DNA of 64,000 nt from Calothrix sp. HK-06 (GTDB lineage Bacteria; Cyanobacteriota; Cyanobacteriia; Cyanobacteriales; Nostocaceae), in the NCBI RefSeq assembly GCF_001904745.1, contig NZ_MRCD01000027.1, positions 1-64,000 of the forward strand. The letters run 5' to 3'. Of this stretch, positions 27,503-36,493 are shown piece by piece. Under the pieces are notes generated by a model, which worked only from the letters and a program-made list of their open reading frames with translations, did not search any database and was not told the DNA's origin. The translations under genes were made by a program, and so were the position numbers. Positions within the stretch are counted from its first letter, which is position 1. Every line of letters starts with the position of its first letter.

Positions 27503-27864
27503 GGTAATATGCTCGCTTTGTGACTCAAGAAGACTAGGTAAGTATATTCTTACTAGTAAACCATTTCCATCTGAATTATCACCTTCTCCTCACCGTGCAT
27601 TCTAAACTAATGCTGCAAAGCTATTTTATTCACACCCTCTGACCGCAGCTTCGTGACAATTACTTACGTAATTTGTGACACTTAAAATCTAGCACTACTT
27701 TTCTATACCTGTCAATATTGCTGAGAGAATGTTATGAAAGTTCACATTCAGGTGTAGAGACGCGACATGATGCGTCTGTGACAATAGGATAAGATGATAT
27801 CCGTGACATGTGTCACACAAATTCGTTTATACAAGAATATTGTCATAAAAGTCTGGAGCTAATA
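27503..27864. other. Intergenic region upstream of the STAND gene
   Basis: Contains an imperfect GTAGAGACGCGACATGATGC hairpin near 27755-27780, related to the Nostocales GTAGAGACGT repeat (compare 52414-52441). No gene recognised. An in-frame ATG at 27808 lacks a ribosome binding site. Confidence 0.45.
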
Positions 27865-30800
27865 ATGGACGAAAATATTAAGCAAATTTTCGACAAGCTG
27901 ACACCTCGACGTAAAGAGGTGTTGCAAATGGTGTTGGTAGGTGAATCGGATGATGCTATTGCTAGTGTACTCAGCATCAAACGAGCTACGGTCAGAAAAT
28001 ACTTAGAAAGATTGTATCAAGCTTTTGGAGTTAGCAAGCGCGTTGAGTTGCTCACACTATTTAGCAATTACGAAAAGAAATTTCCTGTTTATGATGTTTC
28101 GGAATTGTTGCCAGTTGTCAGTAAAACGCGACTCGATTTAGGAGAAGCACCCAGTACACAAAATTTTTATGGGCGCCAAAACGAACTAGAAACGTTAAAA
28201 TACTGGATAATTGAAACCCATTGTCGTGTTGTGACTCTTTTGGGTATGGGTGGGTTAGGTAAAACTACTCTATCTGTTAAGTTGATTGAATTGTTGAATG
28301 ATTTTGAGTCTCCCCAATTTGATTTTATTATTTGGCGCAGTTTAAGAGAGGCGCCAAAGTTAGAGAAAATATTAGTAGACTGCATCAAATTTTTCTCTGA
28401 CCAAAAAGAAATCAAAATTCAGGGTAATGTTAGCGATATATCGATATTAATCGAGTATATGCGTAAATCACGCTGTTTGATAGTTCTCGATAATTTTGAA
28501 TCGATTCTGGATACAGAGCAAAATGTCGGATTATATCGAAAAGAGTATCAAGACTATAATGTATTAATTAAGCGGATATCTGAATCGTCTCATCAAAGTT
28601 GTTTAGTTATAACTAGTCGTATTAAACCTGAATATATTGCAGTTCAAGAAGGAGAACATTCACCGATTCATTCACTGGTTTTACCAGGGTTAATAGAAGA
28701 TGAAGGGTTAAATATTTTAGAAGATAAGGGATTAATCGGGTCTAAAAAAGCAATGCTCGACTTAGTACAGCTATATAGTGGTAATCCCTTAGCATTAAAA
28801 ATTGTCTCGACTTTTATTAAAGATTTATTCAGTGGAGATATCGATGAGTTTATTGAACAAGGTTTAACAGCTTTTGTAGGAATTGAAAGTTTATTAGATA
28901 GTCAGTTTAATAATTTGTCTAATATAGAAAAAAAGGTTTTATACTGGTTAGCTATTAATCGTGAACCAGTTAAAATCAAAGATTTATTCGATGAAATAGT
29001 TGATAAACCAGTATTTTTCGACTTGATTGATAGTTTAGAAAAACTCAAGACACGCTCTTTAATTGAAACAATTGACGGCAAGTTTACACTCCAAAACGTT
29101 GTGATGGAGTATATGATTGCTTTATTCATTCGACAAGTGAGCGAAGAAATTAAGACTGAAGAATACAATTTATTAAATCAATATGCTTTGATTGAAGCTA
29201 CAGCTAAAGATTATATTAGAAATCGGCAAACCGAAGTTATATTAGAACCTATTTGTCAAAGTCTACCAGCATCAGAAATTAATTTAAAGCTTGTTAAACC
29301 ACTTGAAAAAGCAAAAGATAAGTTAACTAATTATGCTGTAGGTAATATTCTCAACTTATTGCTTTATAAAGATTATGACTTATCTGGTTTAGATTTATCG
29401 AATTTAACGATTTGGCAAGCTTATCTGCGTGGTGCAAAGTTATGCAAAGTTAACTTTACTAATTCCGACTTAGCAAAATCTCGTTTTACCGAATCATTTG
29501 GTACAGTTTTATCATTAGCTTCTAGTCCTGTTGATTCAATTTGGGCAATGGGTGATACAAAAAGTATAATTCGTGTGAGATATAGTGAAGGTCAGCAATG
29601 GATGACGATGGAAGGACACACTAATTGGGTGCGTTCGATTGCTTTTAGCAGTAACGGTAAAATGCTTGCTAGCGCTAGCGATGATAAAACTGTTATGCTT
29701 TGGGATACATCTACTGGGCAATGTTTAAAAACTTTAAAAGGTCATCAACAACGGGTTTGGTCTGTGGCAATTAGTCCCAATTGTAATATTATCGCAAGTG
29801 GAAGTGAAGATAAAACTATTCGACTTTGGCGCCTAGATACAGGTGAATATAAAGTATTAGAAAAACATATTAACTGGGTGCGTTGTGTCGCATTTAGTCC
29901 CGATGGCAATATATTAGCTAGCGGTAGCAGTGATAAGAGTGTGATTTTATGGGATGCAACAAACGGAGAATATTTAAAGACTCTACAAGCACATACCGCA
30001 CGTGTTCGGTCTATCGCGTTTAGTCAAGATGGTAAAATTTTAGCAAGTAGCAGCGACGATTCCAAAATTATTCTTTGGGATATTGAAAGCGCTAAAGAGT
30101 TAAAAACTCTGATAGGACATAAAAGTTGGGTACGGTCGGTAGCTTTTCATCCAAAGCGTAATTTATTAGCTAGTGCTGGTGAAGATTGCGATGTTGTAAT
30201 TTGGAACGTTAGTACAGGTAAACGTAAAAATATTTTACGTGGACATACTGCAAGGGTTTGGTGCGTAACTTTCTGCGGTGAAGATTGTGAAACCTTGATT
30301 AGCAGTAGTGATGACAAAACTGTAAAAATTTGGGATGTTGATACAGGTGAATGTTTAAAAACTTTTCAAGGTCACACAAATTGGTCCTGGTCGGTTGGTT
30401 TTAGTTCAGATGGTATTTTAGTAAGTGGTGATGAAGAGCAAACTATCAAAATTTGGGATACTAATACAGGTCAACTAACCAAAACGCTTGAAGCGCATCA
30501 GAACAGAATACGTGCGATAGCAGTTAGTCCTAGTAGTAGTAATAACACTATTATTGCCAGTGGTAGCGACGATAAAACAATAAAGCTTTGGGATATTAAA
30601 AGCGGTAATCTAATTAATACTTTTTCCGACCACCCCGACCGAGTTCTCTCCATTGCTTTTAGTCCAGATGGTAAAAACCTGGTGAGTGCAGGAGATGATA
30701 AATTGGTGCGAATTTGGGATGTTGAAAATGGAAAGCTTCGCAAAACTACCGAACGTCACAATAGTTGGATTTGGTCTGTAACATTTAGTCCAGATGGGTT

Positions 30801-31362
30801 TAGGGTAGCTAGTGGTAGCGAAGATAAAACGATTAAGCTTTGGAATGCGAACACCCTTGAGTGTATACAAACTCTCAAAGGTCATAATGATTGGGTTCGG
30901 TCTGTAAAATTTCATCCCAACGGCAAAATACTAGCGAGTGGTAGCGAAGATAAAACTGTCAAGTTATGGGATGTAACGACAGGTAATGAAATGCGGACAT
31001 TGAAAGTTTCCATTGGTTGGGTGCGTTCAATTGCTTTTAGTCCCGATGGTCGCTTTTTAGCTGTAAGTGGTGGTAGTGCGAATTTAGAAATTTGGGATAT
31101 AACTACAAATGAAATATGCAAAACTTTGGCAGGACATCGAGAAAGACTATGGTCAGTAGCTTTTAGTCCTGATGGTCAAACTTTGGCTAGTAGCAGTGAA
31201 GACGGTAATATCGCACTTTGGGATGTTACCACAGGTCAACGGTTATATTCACTCCGGGCGCCAAGACTTTACGAAGGTTTGAATATTACTGGTGTTGTTA
31301 ATCTTACACAAGCTCAAATTAACACTTTAAAAACTTTAGGAGCTATTAAAGAAGATGAGTAA
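27865..31362 (+). CDS. STAND NTPase: HTH, NB-ARC and WD40 repeats
   Basis: An 1165-residue protein. The N-terminal helix-turn-helix (about 11-60, LTPRRKEVLQMVLVGESDDA ... TVRKYLERLY) resembles LuxR-type DNA-binding domains. The NB-ARC/STAND NTPase begins near FYGRQNELETL (about 100), with Walker A GMGGLGKTT at 127-135 and Walker B CLIVLDNF at 204-211. After a helical region and a few pentapeptide-like units (YDLSGLDLSNL) come about 13-14 WD40 repeats, enough for two propellers that would sense a ligand. The start at 27865 has GGAG eight bases upstream; the in-frame ATG at 27808 does not. It is a signal-transducing or defence-type STAND protein. The stop overlaps the next gene by 8 bases. Confidence 0.9.
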   Translation: MDENIKQIFDKLTPRRKEVLQMVLVGESDDAIASVLSIKRATVRKYLERLYQAFGVSKRVELLTLFSNYEKKFPVYDVSELLPVVSKTRLDLGEAPSTQNFYGRQNELETLKYWIIETHCRVVTLLGMGGLGKTTLSVKLIELLNDFESPQFDFIIWRSLREAPKLEKILVDCIKFFSDQKEIKIQGNVSDISILIEYMRKSRCLIVLDNFESILDTEQNVGLYRKEYQDYNVLIKRISESSHQSCLVITSRIKPEYIAVQEGEHSPIHSLVLPGLIEDEGLNILEDKGLIGSKKAMLDLVQLYSGNPLALKIVSTFIKDLFSGDIDEFIEQGLTAFVGIESLLDSQFNNLSNIEKKVLYWLAINREPVKIKDLFDEIVDKPVFFDLIDSLEKLKTRSLIETIDGKFTLQNVVMEYMIALFIRQVSEEIKTEEYNLLNQYALIEATAKDYIRNRQTEVILEPICQSLPASEINLKLVKPLEKAKDKLTNYAVGNILNLLLYKDYDLSGLDLSNLTIWQAYLRGAKLCKVNFTNSDLAKSRFTESFGTVLSLASSPVDSIWAMGDTKSIIRVRYSEGQQWMTMEGHTNWVRSIAFSSNGKMLASASDDKTVMLWDTSTGQCLKTLKGHQQRVWSVAISPNCNIIASGSEDKTIRLWRLDTGEYKVLEKHINWVRCVAFSPDGNILASGSSDKSVILWDATNGEYLKTLQAHTARVRSIAFSQDGKILASSSDDSKIILWDIESAKELKTLIGHKSWVRSVAFHPKRNLLASAGEDCDVVIWNVSTGKRKNILRGHTARVWCVTFCGEDCETLISSSDDKTVKIWDVDTGECLKTFQGHTNWSWSVGFSSDGILVSGDEEQTIKIWDTNTGQLTKTLEAHQNRIRAIAVSPSSSNNTIIASGSDDKTIKLWDIKSGNLINTFSDHPDRVLSIAFSPDGKNLVSAGDDKLVRIWDVENGKLRKTTERHNSWIWSVTFSPDGFRVASGSEDKTIKLWNANTLECIQTLKGHNDWVRSVKFHPNGKILASGSEDKTVKLWDVTTGNEMRTLKVSIGWVRSIAFSPDGRFLAVSGGSANLEIWDITTNEICKTLAGHRERLWSVAFSPDGQTLASSSEDGNIALWDVTTGQRLYSLRAPRLYEGLNITGVVNLTQAQINTLKTLGAIKEDE

Positions 31363-32107
31363 GACTTATTCTAATTATCAGAATACATTAATTGGTATTA
31401 CAACATATGGGCGCCACGACCCAATTCCTTTTTCTCTACCCAGTACTTATTTAGACTCAGTACGTAAAGCAGGTGGTACTCCAGTATTGTTGCCACCAGG
31501 AGAAAGTAATGCAGCAACACTGTTAAAATCACTTCATGGTTTGATAATTACAGGTGGAGGAGATATTAATCCAGCTTTATATAACGGCGCCGCTCACCCA
31601 ATGGTATATTCAGTAGATAACGAGCGCGATGCATTTGAAATCAACTTAGCAAAGTTCGCATTAGAAAACCACATACCCGTATTAGGCATTTGTCGTGGGT
31701 TACAAATACTCATCGTTGCCTCTGGTGGTACCTTAATACGACATATCCCAGATGATTATGGCACATCAGTTGCACATCGTTTAGAACCAGAACCAGGTAT
31801 TCGTAAACATACAGAACACGATGTAATAATTACACCCAACAGTCGTTTAGGAAAATTAATCCAGAAAACTCATATATCAGTAGTTTCATGGCATCATCAA
31901 GCAGTAGGTATACTACCATCTAACTGGCGCCCGGTAGCTCACTCTGTCGAAGATAAAGTAATTGAAGCAGCAGAACACATACACCATCCTTGGGCAGTAG
32001 GAGTACAATGGCATCCCGAAATGTCGCAAAATGACCCCAACCACGAACGTATATTTCAAGGGTTTATAGAATCTACTTATAGTAAAGACAATTTATTATC
32101 AGCTTGA
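31355..32107 (+). CDS. Class I glutamine amidotransferase-like hydrolase (peptidase C26, PuuD-like)
   Basis: A 250-residue protein of the gamma-glutamyl-GABA hydrolase family. The nucleophile is C113 in GICRGLQ and the catalytic His/Glu are H220 and E222 in QWHPE. The GGGDINPALY motif (67-76) is also family-typical. PuuD-like enzymes hydrolyse gamma-glutamyl amides such as gamma-Glu-GABA in polyamine use; no other polyamine gene is present here, so the substrate is unknown. The ATG lies inside the end of the STAND gene, which points to co-translation. Confidence 0.9.
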   Translation: MSKTYSNYQNTLIGITTYGRHDPIPFSLPSTYLDSVRKAGGTPVLLPPGESNAATLLKSLHGLIITGGGDINPALYNGAAHPMVYSVDNERDAFEINLAKFALENHIPVLGICRGLQILIVASGGTLIRHIPDDYGTSVAHRLEPEPGIRKHTEHDVIITPNSRLGKLIQKTHISVVSWHHQAVGILPSNWRPVAHSVEDKVIEAAEHIHHPWAVGVQWHPEMSQNDPNHERIFQGFIESTYSKDNLLSA

Positions 32108-32110
32108 TCC

Positions 32111-32149
32111 TCCCCAACCCCCCTTAATAAAGGGGGTAGTAGGGGGATC
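32111..32149. repeat. CCCCAACCCCCCTT...AAGGGGG palindromic repeat
   Basis: A dispersed inverted repeat (CCCCAACCCCCCTTAATAAA then GGGGGTAGTAGGGGGA) just after the C26 stop. Sister copies lie at 34261-34335, with a half copy near 52388. It may stop transcription. Confidence 0.7.
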
Positions 32150-32175
32150 AAAATCCAAGAATTTTTTATGTTGTA

Positions 32176-32197
32176 GCACAGGCGAGGACGCCTGTGC
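32176..32197. repeat. 9-bp stem hairpin GCACAGGCG / CGCCTGTGC
   Basis: A perfect stem with loop AGGA, a common Nostocales dispersed palindrome. A related CAGGCA...TGCCTG hairpin is at 33206-33225. Confidence 0.65.
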
Positions 32198-32198
32198 A

Positions 32199-32384
32199 GT
32201 GGCGCCTATAATTATTTTTTACCACAGAGTTGTTCTTTCTGGTATAACAGCACTAATATGCTTTTGGGTATTGGTCTCAAACCCTCCGTTAGCTGTTAAT
32301 ATTCTTGGCTTTATAGAAATTATACTTCTATTTATCTTGGGTGTGGAGATAGCCATTTACGCTGACTTAGCCAAAGGTCGATAG
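32199..32384 (+). CDS. Possible small membrane protein
   Basis: A 61-residue reading frame with a GTG start and two predicted membrane helices (about 12-28 and 32-55). There is no ribosome binding site, the start abuts a dispersed hairpin, and no homologue is recalled. It is kept as a weak call because the amino acid composition is that of a plausible membrane protein. Confidence 0.28.
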   Translation: MAPIIIFYHRVVLSGITALICFWVLVSNPPLAVNILGFIEIILLFILGVEIAIYADLAKGR

Positions 32385-32427
32385 TTTTTGGATTATGCGG
32401 ATGGGTAGGAATGTTTAGTGCAAAATA

Positions 32428-33147
32428 TCAATAATCCTGTAACAAATCATTTAACCCAGACCATAGCATATCCAACCCATTCGCCATAATTCGGGCGCCT
32501 TCAATAGTAGCATTTAGCAATTCAGGGTTATCTCTAATAACTAAACTAGTTAAATCTAATGCTTCGTGTGCGTGTCTTGTTTCTATTCCTTCGTTAAAAC
32601 AATCAGCAAAATAAGCTTCTTCCTTAATAAAAGGGAAACATTTAGTTAAACTATTCATAATCGCACGCATCCAATCATCGGCAAACATTTCTATTACGCA
32701 CCAGGGACCTAATGATTTTGGATACAAATTTTGTACTAATAATATAAATTTTGCTGTCATTGGGTCAAGAATGTTTTGTAGTGTATTTAAACTACCAAAC
32801 TCTTCGTCATCAATTAAAATTTTGGCGCCCATTCGTACAAATGCACGAGTTAATTGATAATGATGGGTATCACCATTAATCAAGCCATCATCATCGTTAA
32901 TAACTCGCAGCTTACGTACTCGCATCTTTGGACTATCAAGGTGTGGTATGTGATATACCATAACGCGCGTGGCATGACATGCTGCTTGATATCGTAGGTG
33001 TAAATGTCCTAGTAAATTTTGATTATTCAGCTTTTCGCTGCTTAACGAACGTAAATTGGCAAAGAAGGTATGTTGCGATGGTAAATGTTCTTGATAAAGC
33101 TTTGTTATGTATTCTTGAAATATTTGCTCGGCATTTTGAGTTGCCAT
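32428..33147 (-). CDS. All-helical protein, possibly haem-oxygenase-fold iron-containing oxidase
   Basis: A 239-residue soluble helical protein. Candidate metal ligands are spread as in the haem-oxygenase-like diiron (TENA/PqqC-related) fold: HLHLRYQAACHATR (about 48-61), an acidic IEMFADDW helix (about 152-159), and EGIETRHAHEAL (about 187-198). A fold assignment from motif spacing alone is tentative, and substrate and pathway are unknown. The start is ATG and the nearest genes run the opposite way or are far off. Confidence 0.62.
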   Translation of the reverse strand: MATQNAEQIFQEYITKLYQEHLPSQHTFFANLRSLSSEKLNNQNLLGHLHLRYQAACHATRVMVYHIPHLDSPKMRVRKLRVINDDDGLINGDTHHYQLTRAFVRMGAKILIDDEEFGSLNTLQNILDPMTAKFILLVQNLYPKSLGPWCVIEMFADDWMRAIMNSLTKCFPFIKEEAYFADCFNEGIETRHAHEALDLTSLVIRDNPELLNATIEGARIMANGLDMLWSGLNDLLQDY

Positions 33148-33205
33148 ATATTTAAAACTAAATAGTAGGCTTTTATTTTAATTTATTATTTATCAAAGTA
33201 AAATA

Positions 33206-33225
33206 AACAGGCAAGAATGCCTGTT
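33206..33225. terminator. Small hairpin AACAGGCA / TGCCTGTT
   Basis: An inverted repeat AACAGGCA-AGAA-TGCCTGTT between two minus-strand genes. It may end transcription of the 33250 gene. Confidence 0.4.
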
Positions 33226-33249
33226 CCACAAGAGTAATAATTTATTTTC

Positions 33250-33468
33250 TTAGGGAATGTGAGAAATGTTGCTACCATCAATTTCTGGTATTGCGAATGC
33301 ATCTAATGACCCTAAAGGAGGTCTTTTTGGCGCCATTACACCACTCTCTGATGGATAGTCTGGGTCAATTTTTCTCACAACTGGGAGTTGGAGCGCTTGC
33401 CATAGCTCGTAAAGTGCGCAAAATAAGCTGGTTGCAGAAGCTGCGATTAGTAAGTATGCATGTATCAT
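33250..33468 (-). CDS. Small protein with N-terminal membrane segment, divergent from padR
   Basis: A 72-residue reading frame with a hydrophobic N-terminus (about 3-20, HAYLLIAASATSLFCALYEL) and a Pro-rich polar tail (DPDYPSESGVMAPKRPPLG). It begins at ATG, 10 bases from the palindromic operator region shared with the divergent padR gene. The context, more than the sequence, supports it as a real gene; no family recognised. Confidence 0.42.
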   Translation of the reverse strand: MIHAYLLIAASATSLFCALYELWQALQLPVVRKIDPDYPSESGVMAPKRPPLGSLDAFAIPEIDGSNISHIP

Positions 33469-33477
33469 ATAATCAAC

Positions 33478-33515
33478 TATATCTAAAATAGATATATTAT
33501 ATTATGATATATCTA
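33478..33515. promoter_or_regulatory. Candidate PadR operator: two overlapping palindromes sharing one half-site
   Basis: TATATCTA-AAA-TAGATATA (33478-33496) overlaps TAGATATAT-(9)-ATATATCTA (33489-33515), giving three alternating half-sites in 38 bases. The site lies between the start of padR and the divergent small gene, where PadR-type repressors usually bind to autoregulate. Function is inferred from position and symmetry. Confidence 0.6.
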
Positions 33516-33538
33516 GATTCGATATAAAGTGATTCAAT

Positions 33539-33877
33539 ATGAAACCTATTGATTTTTTACCGCTAAAACCCGCAGTGTTTCATATACTGCTCTCGCTTGC
33601 TGATGCTGACCGTCACGGTTATGGAATTATGCAGGAGGTGCAAGTTCGGACGGGTGGTTTGGTTAAGCTTGGCCCTGGAACGCTTTATACAGCTATTAAG
33701 CGTTTGGTTATGGATAAGTTAATTGTGGAATGCGAGGGTACAGGCGCCTGTGATGATGAAAGAAGACGGTATTACAGTATTACTGAGTTGGGAAGAGAGG
33801 TTATTAGGTTGGAAGCTCAACGTTTAGAGGAATTGGTGGATATGGCAAGAACCAAAAATCTGCTTTCATCAATTTAA
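33539..33877 (+). CDS. PadR family transcriptional regulator
   Basis: A 112-residue winged-helix protein. The DNA-binding core (about 8-80) carries the PadR signatures LLSLADADRHGYGIMQEV, GPGTLYTAIKRLVMDKLI and RRRYYSITELGREVI, followed by a short C-terminal dimerisation helix, as in subfamily-2 PadR proteins. It probably represses its own operon, which continues with a membrane protein 25 bases downstream. A strong palindromic site lies just upstream. Confidence 0.93.
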   Translation: MKPIDFLPLKPAVFHILLSLADADRHGYGIMQEVQVRTGGLVKLGPGTLYTAIKRLVMDKLIVECEGTGACDDERRRYYSITELGREVIRLEAQRLEELVDMARTKNLLSSI

Positions 33878-33902
33878 TGCGCTAATCATAGGGAGGAAAT
33901 TT

Positions 33903-34238
33903 ATGTCAGTTTCACGATTAGCGTTAAAGTTATCGGTTGGGATTTATAGTTGTTTGTTAGTTATTTATCCTGTTGGGTTTCGACGTGAGTTTGGTGAGCA
34001 GATGGTTTTAGTGTTTGAGGATATGGCGAAGGATAGTATGCGTATTGGGGGAGTTTGGGGTTTGGTGGGGGTTTGGTATTTGGTTTTGTCTGAGTTGTGG
34101 AGTACTGCGCGGGAGCAGCATTTACTTGCGGGGAGTTATTTTCGTTTTTTGAGGGTTAGGAATTGTGTTTTGCAGGCTGTTTTTAGTTTGATGGGGTTGG
34201 TTGGGGGACTTTGGTGGGTGATGAGAGGGAAGCATTAA
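33903..34238 (+). CDS. Small membrane protein resembling the ADOP permease-prefix domain
   Basis: A 111-residue protein. The N-terminus IYSCLLVIYPVGFRREFGEQ followed by MVLVFEDMAKDS resembles the N-terminal prefix of ADOP-type ABC permeases, which are usually encoded next to PadR regulators. A hydrophobic segment lies at the C-terminus (about 88-108). The rest of a permease is absent, so it is either a free-standing homologue or a truncated one. The gene is unusually rich in G and T on the coding strand (many TTG, GTT and GGG codons) compared with its neighbours. A GGGAGGAAA ribosome binding site precedes the ATG. Confidence 0.72.
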   Translation: MSVSRLALKLSVGIYSCLLVIYPVGFRREFGEQMVLVFEDMAKDSMRIGGVWGLVGVWYLVLSELWSTAREQHLLAGSYFRFLRVRNCVLQAVFSLMGLVGGLWWVMRGKH

Positions 34239-34260
34239 TATTTTGAAGTTTGATCTTTGA

Positions 34261-34335
34261 TCCCCCCAACCCCCCTTGGTAAGGGGGGCTTTAAGTACTC
34301 TTGTTCCCCCCTTATTAAGGGGGGCTAGGGGGGAT
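34261..34335. repeat. Double CCCCCCAACCCCCCTT / AAGGGGGGC repeat
   Basis: Two adjacent copies of the dispersed palindrome seen at 32111-32149, in inverted pairs (34261-34290 and 34303-34335), between the PadR operon and the ddl gene. Confidence 0.75.
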
Positions 34336-34430
34336 TTTACAAATAAAATAAATGTTGTATTTTGCTTTTGTAGTAAAAGTGCCATGTTGTGGTAATCTAT
34401 TCAGGATTTGATGCAGAAGTGGAGGATGTC

Positions 34431-35495
34431 ATGGCGAAACTGCGAGTCGGACTTTTGTTTGGTGGTCGTTCGGGCGAGCATGAGGTTTCGATAAAATCTG
34501 CACGCGCGATACAAGGCGCCTTAAGTGCCGATGAAAATGTTAGTAAATATGATGTGCTGCCTTTTTATATTCAAAAAGATGGTTTGTGGCAAGCTCCTGC
34601 AACTGCACAACAAGTTTTAGATAGTGGTGAAGCTTTACAAAATCTTGTCCCTTCTCCAAATTTATGGCAATTCCCTGCTGAAGCCAATCAAGTTGATGTT
34701 TGGTTCCCCATCCTTCACGGGCCTAATGGTGAAGATGGCACTATTCAAGGATTACTGACGCTGATGCAAGTGCCTTATGTTGGTTCTGGTGTACTGGGGT
34801 CAGCAGCAGGTATGGACAAAATTGCCATGAAGGATGTTTTTGCACAAGCTGGTTTGGCTCAAGTTAAGTATGTTGTGGTGACACGCGCACAAGTTTATTC
34901 TAATCCTTGTGTTTTTCCGAAGCTTTGTGATGATATTGAAGCTAATTTGGGATATCCTTGCTTCGTTAAACCTGCTAATTTGGGGTCTTCTGTTGGTATT
35001 GCCAAAGTTCGTAACCGTACTGAGCTAGAAGCTGCTCTTGATAATGCTGCTAGTTATGACCGTCGAATTATTGTTGAACAAGGTGTAATTGCTAGAGAAG
35101 TTGAATGCGCTGTTTTAGGGAATGATAATCCTAAAGCTTCTGTTCTCGGTGAAATTACTTACAGTAGCGAATTTTATGATTACGAAACTAAATATACTGA
35201 GGGAATGGCAGAATTACTGATTCCGGCGCCGTTACCTTCTTCTGTTGTCTCGCAAATACAAGAGATGGCAATACAAGCATTTGTCGCAGTGGATGCAGCA
35301 GGGTTGTCACGCGTAGATTTCTTTTATGTTGAATCAACAGGAGAAATACTGATTAATGAAATCAATACACTACCTGGGTTTACAGCAACAAGTATGTATC
35401 CTCAAATGTGGGCACACACTGGTGTACCTTTTACTAACCTCGTTGACCAATTAATACAGTTCGCACTCGAACGACATTCTTCAGCAAAGTCCTGA
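34431..35495 (+). CDS. ddl: D-alanine--D-alanine ligase
   Basis: A 354-residue ATP-grasp enzyme that makes the D-Ala-D-Ala dipeptide for peptidoglycan. The start at 34431 has GGAGG 5-7 bases upstream and gives the family N-terminus [22 protein letters not shown]-grasp and substrate motifs include [59 protein letters not shown] and the Mg-binding [11 protein letters not shown]. It is of the longer DdlA-like form. An upstream in-frame GTG would add 14 unrelated residues. It stands alone and is probably expressed from its own promoter. Confidence 0.96.
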   Translation: MAKLRVGLLFGGRSGEHEVSIKSARAIQGALSADENVSKYDVLPFYIQKDGLWQAPATAQQVLDSGEALQNLVPSPNLWQFPAEANQVDVWFPILHGPNGEDGTIQGLLTLMQVPYVGSGVLGSAAGMDKIAMKDVFAQAGLAQVKYVVVTRAQVYSNPCVFPKLCDDIEANLGYPCFVKPANLGSSVGIAKVRNRTELEAALDNAASYDRRIIVEQGVIAREVECAVLGNDNPKASVLGEITYSSEFYDYETKYTEGMAELLIPAPLPSSVVSQIQEMAIQAFVAVDAAGLSRVDFFYVESTGEILINEINTLPGFTATSMYPQMWAHTGVPFTNLVDQLIQFALERHSSAKS

Positions 35496-35686
35496 TTATC
35501 GTTTTCTTTCAGCAGTCTATCTAGGTGCGTAAAGTCTAAATAAATACCCAAATTGAGCCAAAATGGCGGTTTTTTGTAGCCTATGATTAGAAAAATGCTA
35601 CAAAGAGCCACATTTTGCTACGGATACTCAAGGTGTATTCCAGATGTACAATTAGCCGGATAGAGGGGTATAAATCCGCAAAAATC

Positions 35687-36355
35687 ATGGAAAACAGTCA
35701 GAGAGTACAGCAGGAGACAAGTGACGCTGGCACTCCAGCACCTGAACATAAACCTGAAAAAACGGTTGTATCAAAGCACAAATCAGCGTTAGGGTTTTTT
35801 ATACGCTTGATTGCTTATCATCCTTGGCTTTTGGTGGTAGCTTTACTTGGTCTATTTGCTGGTGGTGCCGTGCTATCAGTTTATAGTCTGGGATATGCAG
35901 GACGTATAGAAGAGTCGCAGACGAATGATATGGCCGAGCAAGCTCAAGTAGAAATAGTTGAGTCTAGTCCTAGTCCAACTGCCGAAAAAAGCAGTCAGTT
36001 TCCAATATGGGTGGTTATGGCGATTGCTTTGAGCTGTGGAGGTGGGTGTTTGGTTATTTTCCGCTGGCTTAACAGTTCTAAACTTTCTCCAAAAAACCAA
36101 AAGCGTGTTAACCGCTACGAAGAACGTATCGCTCAACGTCGTTATTATCAAACAGAACTACAGGCGCCTAAAAAGCCCCCAGTTTTTGTACCACCAAAAA
36201 CAAGTACACATGGTCCTCCGACAACACGCAAGGTAAATACGACAGTTACTATCTTGCCACCTCATAACAATTCTTTAGGCATCCAGCAGGAACCTCTAGC
36301 TCAACCCGTCGAAGCCCGCAAACCAAACCCCATTTCTTTTGTTGTGCGTAAGTAG
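35687..36355 (+). CDS. Two-segment membrane protein with Pro/Thr-rich tail
   Basis: A 222-residue protein. The polar N-terminus (about 1-40) is followed by a membrane segment (about 43-70, LIAYHPWLLVVALLGLFAGG), a Ser/Glu-rich loop, a second membrane segment (about 107-128, FPIWVVMAIALSCGGGCLVI) and a basic, Pro/Thr-rich tail with ERIAQRRYYQTELQAPKKPP. It resembles cyanobacterial hypothetical membrane proteins but I cannot name a family. The ATG at 35687 is chosen because the reading frame further upstream lacks ATG and looks non-coding. Its 3' end meets a hairpin at 36385. Confidence 0.65.
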   Translation: MENSQRVQQETSDAGTPAPEHKPEKTVVSKHKSALGFFIRLIAYHPWLLVVALLGLFAGGAVLSVYSLGYAGRIEESQTNDMAEQAQVEIVESSPSPTAEKSSQFPIWVVMAIALSCGGGCLVIFRWLNSSKLSPKNQKRVNRYEERIAQRRYYQTELQAPKKPPVFVPPKTSTHGPPTTRKVNTTVTILPPHNNSLGIQQEPLAQPVEARKPNPISFVVRK

Positions 36356-36384
36356 CAGTCCAAGTAAACAAACCAATATTTGCC

Positions 36385-36418
36385 AAAAAAACCGGGCTTT
36401 TGAGTAAACCCGGTTTTT
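36385..36418 (+). terminator. Hairpin terminator of the GAAACC/GGTTTC family
   Basis: AAAAACCGGGCTTTT and AAACCCGGTTTTT pair across TGAGT, followed by T residues, 30 bases after the preceding stop codon. Confidence 0.65.
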
Positions 36419-36493
36419 GAATGTCTGAAGGGAAATATACAATTTTATATTTATTTTATAAGAAAAATACCCAACAATAAATTATCAAGAAAC

